Part shown: positions 6,164 through 6,568 of the stretch, piece by piece | Numbering within the stretch: the stretch's first letter is position 1 | How the letters are laid out: every line of letters begins with the position of its first letter | Source of the DNA: an uncultured Ignavibacteriota bacterium | GTDB lineage: Bacteria > Bacteroidota > Ignavibacteria > UBA10030 > UBA8401 | Assembly: GCA_903907305.1 (NCBI GenBank) | Contig: CAIVNT010000577.1 | Span: 1 to 6,568 of the forward strand | Direction: 5' to 3' | DNA: 6,568 nt | Program-made: the position numbers and the translations under genes | Notes under the pieces: model-generated | The model's database searches: none | Seen by the model: only the letters and a program-made list of their open reading frames with translations | Told to the model about the DNA's origin: nothing

Positions 6164-6568
6164 TACAGTTCGCTCGCAATCAGATAATCATTTGGGTTTC
6201 GTGCTTTGCCGTTATTCCATACTTCAAAATGTAGATGTGGACCAAAACTTGTGCTCCCCGAATTTCCCAGCAGTGCGATCGGTTCTCCTCTCTTCACAAA
6301 TTCTCCCACCGACTTCAATACACTTTGATTGTGTTTGTAGATCGTCAGGAATCCCCCGCCATGCGACAGCATCATCGTGTGTCCGTCATTTGCCGTGTAC
6401 CCCGAGAACACCACGTATCCATCCGCTGCTGCAACGATCAGTGATCCGGTTTTAAACAAGACAAACACTAAATACACGGATGTAAACTTCGGTGTGTATG
6501 CAAAAAAATATTTCCCTTTAAACAACTGGTTCTCTTTCACAGCAGCAGCTGACTTAGGTTTATCAACA
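6163..6568 (-). CDS. LytM/M23-family peptidase-like protein, C-terminal part (cut by window edge)
   Basis: The frame is open to the window edge, and the upstream residues VDKPKSAAA look like a linker, so the true start is outside; the GTG at 6540 is an internal Val codon. The visible 134 residues hold most of an M23 domain: IVAAADGYVVFSGY, then LSHGGGFLTIYKH with the conserved His, VKRGEPIALLGNSG, and GPHLHFEVW with the HxH motif (6229-6237), ending NPNDYL. M23 enzymes are zinc endopeptidases that cut peptidoglycan cross-bridges; degenerate ones activate amidases. The HxxxD zinc motif expected just before TGSLIVAAADG is not there. That stretch reads SVYLVFVLFK and belongs to a segment flanked by 9-bp direct repeats. 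The protein may therefore be a non-catalytic LytM factor. No simple frameshift restores the motif. The stop overlaps the bactofilin start by one base, suggesting they act together at the cell wall. Confidence 0.88.
   Translation of the reverse strand, partial: VDKPKSAAAVKENQLFKGKYFFAYTPKFTSVYLVFVLFKTGSLIVAAADGYVVFSGYTANDGHTMMLSHGGGFLTIYKHNQSVLKSVGEFVKRGEPIALLGNSGSTSFGPHLHFEVWNNGKARNPNDYLIASEL
6451..6525. repeat. 9-bp direct repeats bounding an odd in-frame segment of the M23 gene
   Basis: TTTAAACAA occurs at 6451-6459 and again at 6517-6525, with 57 bases between. One repeat plus the spacer is 66 bp, exactly 22 codons, so its removal would leave the frame open and join QLFK to TGSL. The segment contains a 6-bp inverted repeat, ATACAC (6472-6477) with GTGTAT (6494-6499), and a run of seven A. 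The pattern looks like a short inserted element with target duplication, but a chance 9-bp repeat in AT-rich DNA is not excluded. Confidence 0.4.

Noticed and set aside
6451..6520. A sequencing frameshift, for example at the seven-base A run, as the cause of the missing HxxxD in the M23 gene
   Set aside because: Both other minus-strand frames over this stretch meet stop codons and show no HxxxD followed by the expected strand, so a single shift does not restore the motif.
6163..6540. Treating the GTG at 6540 as the start of a short complete M23 protein
   Set aside because: The frame stays open upstream to the window edge with linker-like residues, and an M23 domain beginning at that point would lack its normal N-terminal part.

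Overview
The window holds most of a bacterial F-type ATP synthase operon. Every gene lies on the minus strand, so the order of transcription runs from high to low coordinates. Base composition is roughly balanced, the genes are tightly packed, and no mobile gene, tRNA, rRNA or CRISPR is visible. The gene set points to the Bacteroidota/Chlorobi group, possibly an Ignavibacteria- or Kapabacteria-like lineage. The grounds are a bactofilin gene leading into atpZ/atpI-B-E-F-H-A-G, a subunit a with a long histidine-rich N-terminus, and no atpD or atpC after atpG. This placement is inference from gene order and protein style, not from a database search.

Layout in transcription order: (1) 6568-6163, the C-terminal part of a LytM/M23-family cell-wall peptidase-like protein, cut by the window edge. 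(2) 6163-5804, a bactofilin whose start codon overlaps the peptidase stop by one base. (3) 5782-5161, two small membrane proteins, AtpZ-like and AtpI-like, with overlapping reading frames; such proteins accompany F-type ATP synthases and help assemble the c-ring. (4) 5139-3400, the membrane sector: subunit a (atpB), c (atpE) and b (atpF). (5) 3400-396, subunits delta (atpH), alpha (atpA) and gamma (atpG). (6) 395-288, an intergenic stretch with two hairpin-forming inverted repeats. (7) 287-1, the N-domain of Ffh, the GTPase of the signal recognition particle, running off the window.

Together genes 3-5 supply the ion-conducting F0 motor (a, c, b), the peripheral stalk (b, delta), the central shaft (gamma) and the non-catalytic alpha subunits. 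The catalytic beta and the epsilon subunit must be encoded elsewhere, as is usual in this group. The cell-wall pair (M23 plus bactofilin) is apparently co-transcribed with the energy genes; bactofilin/M23 pairs act in cell shape and local peptidoglycan remodelling in other bacteria.

I see no wholly new system. The points most worth checking are: an odd 22-codon segment in the M23 gene, bounded by 9-bp direct repeats and lying where the first zinc-binding motif should be; a perfect 13-bp-stem hairpin between atpE and atpF; and the hairpin and repeat structures between atpG and ffh.
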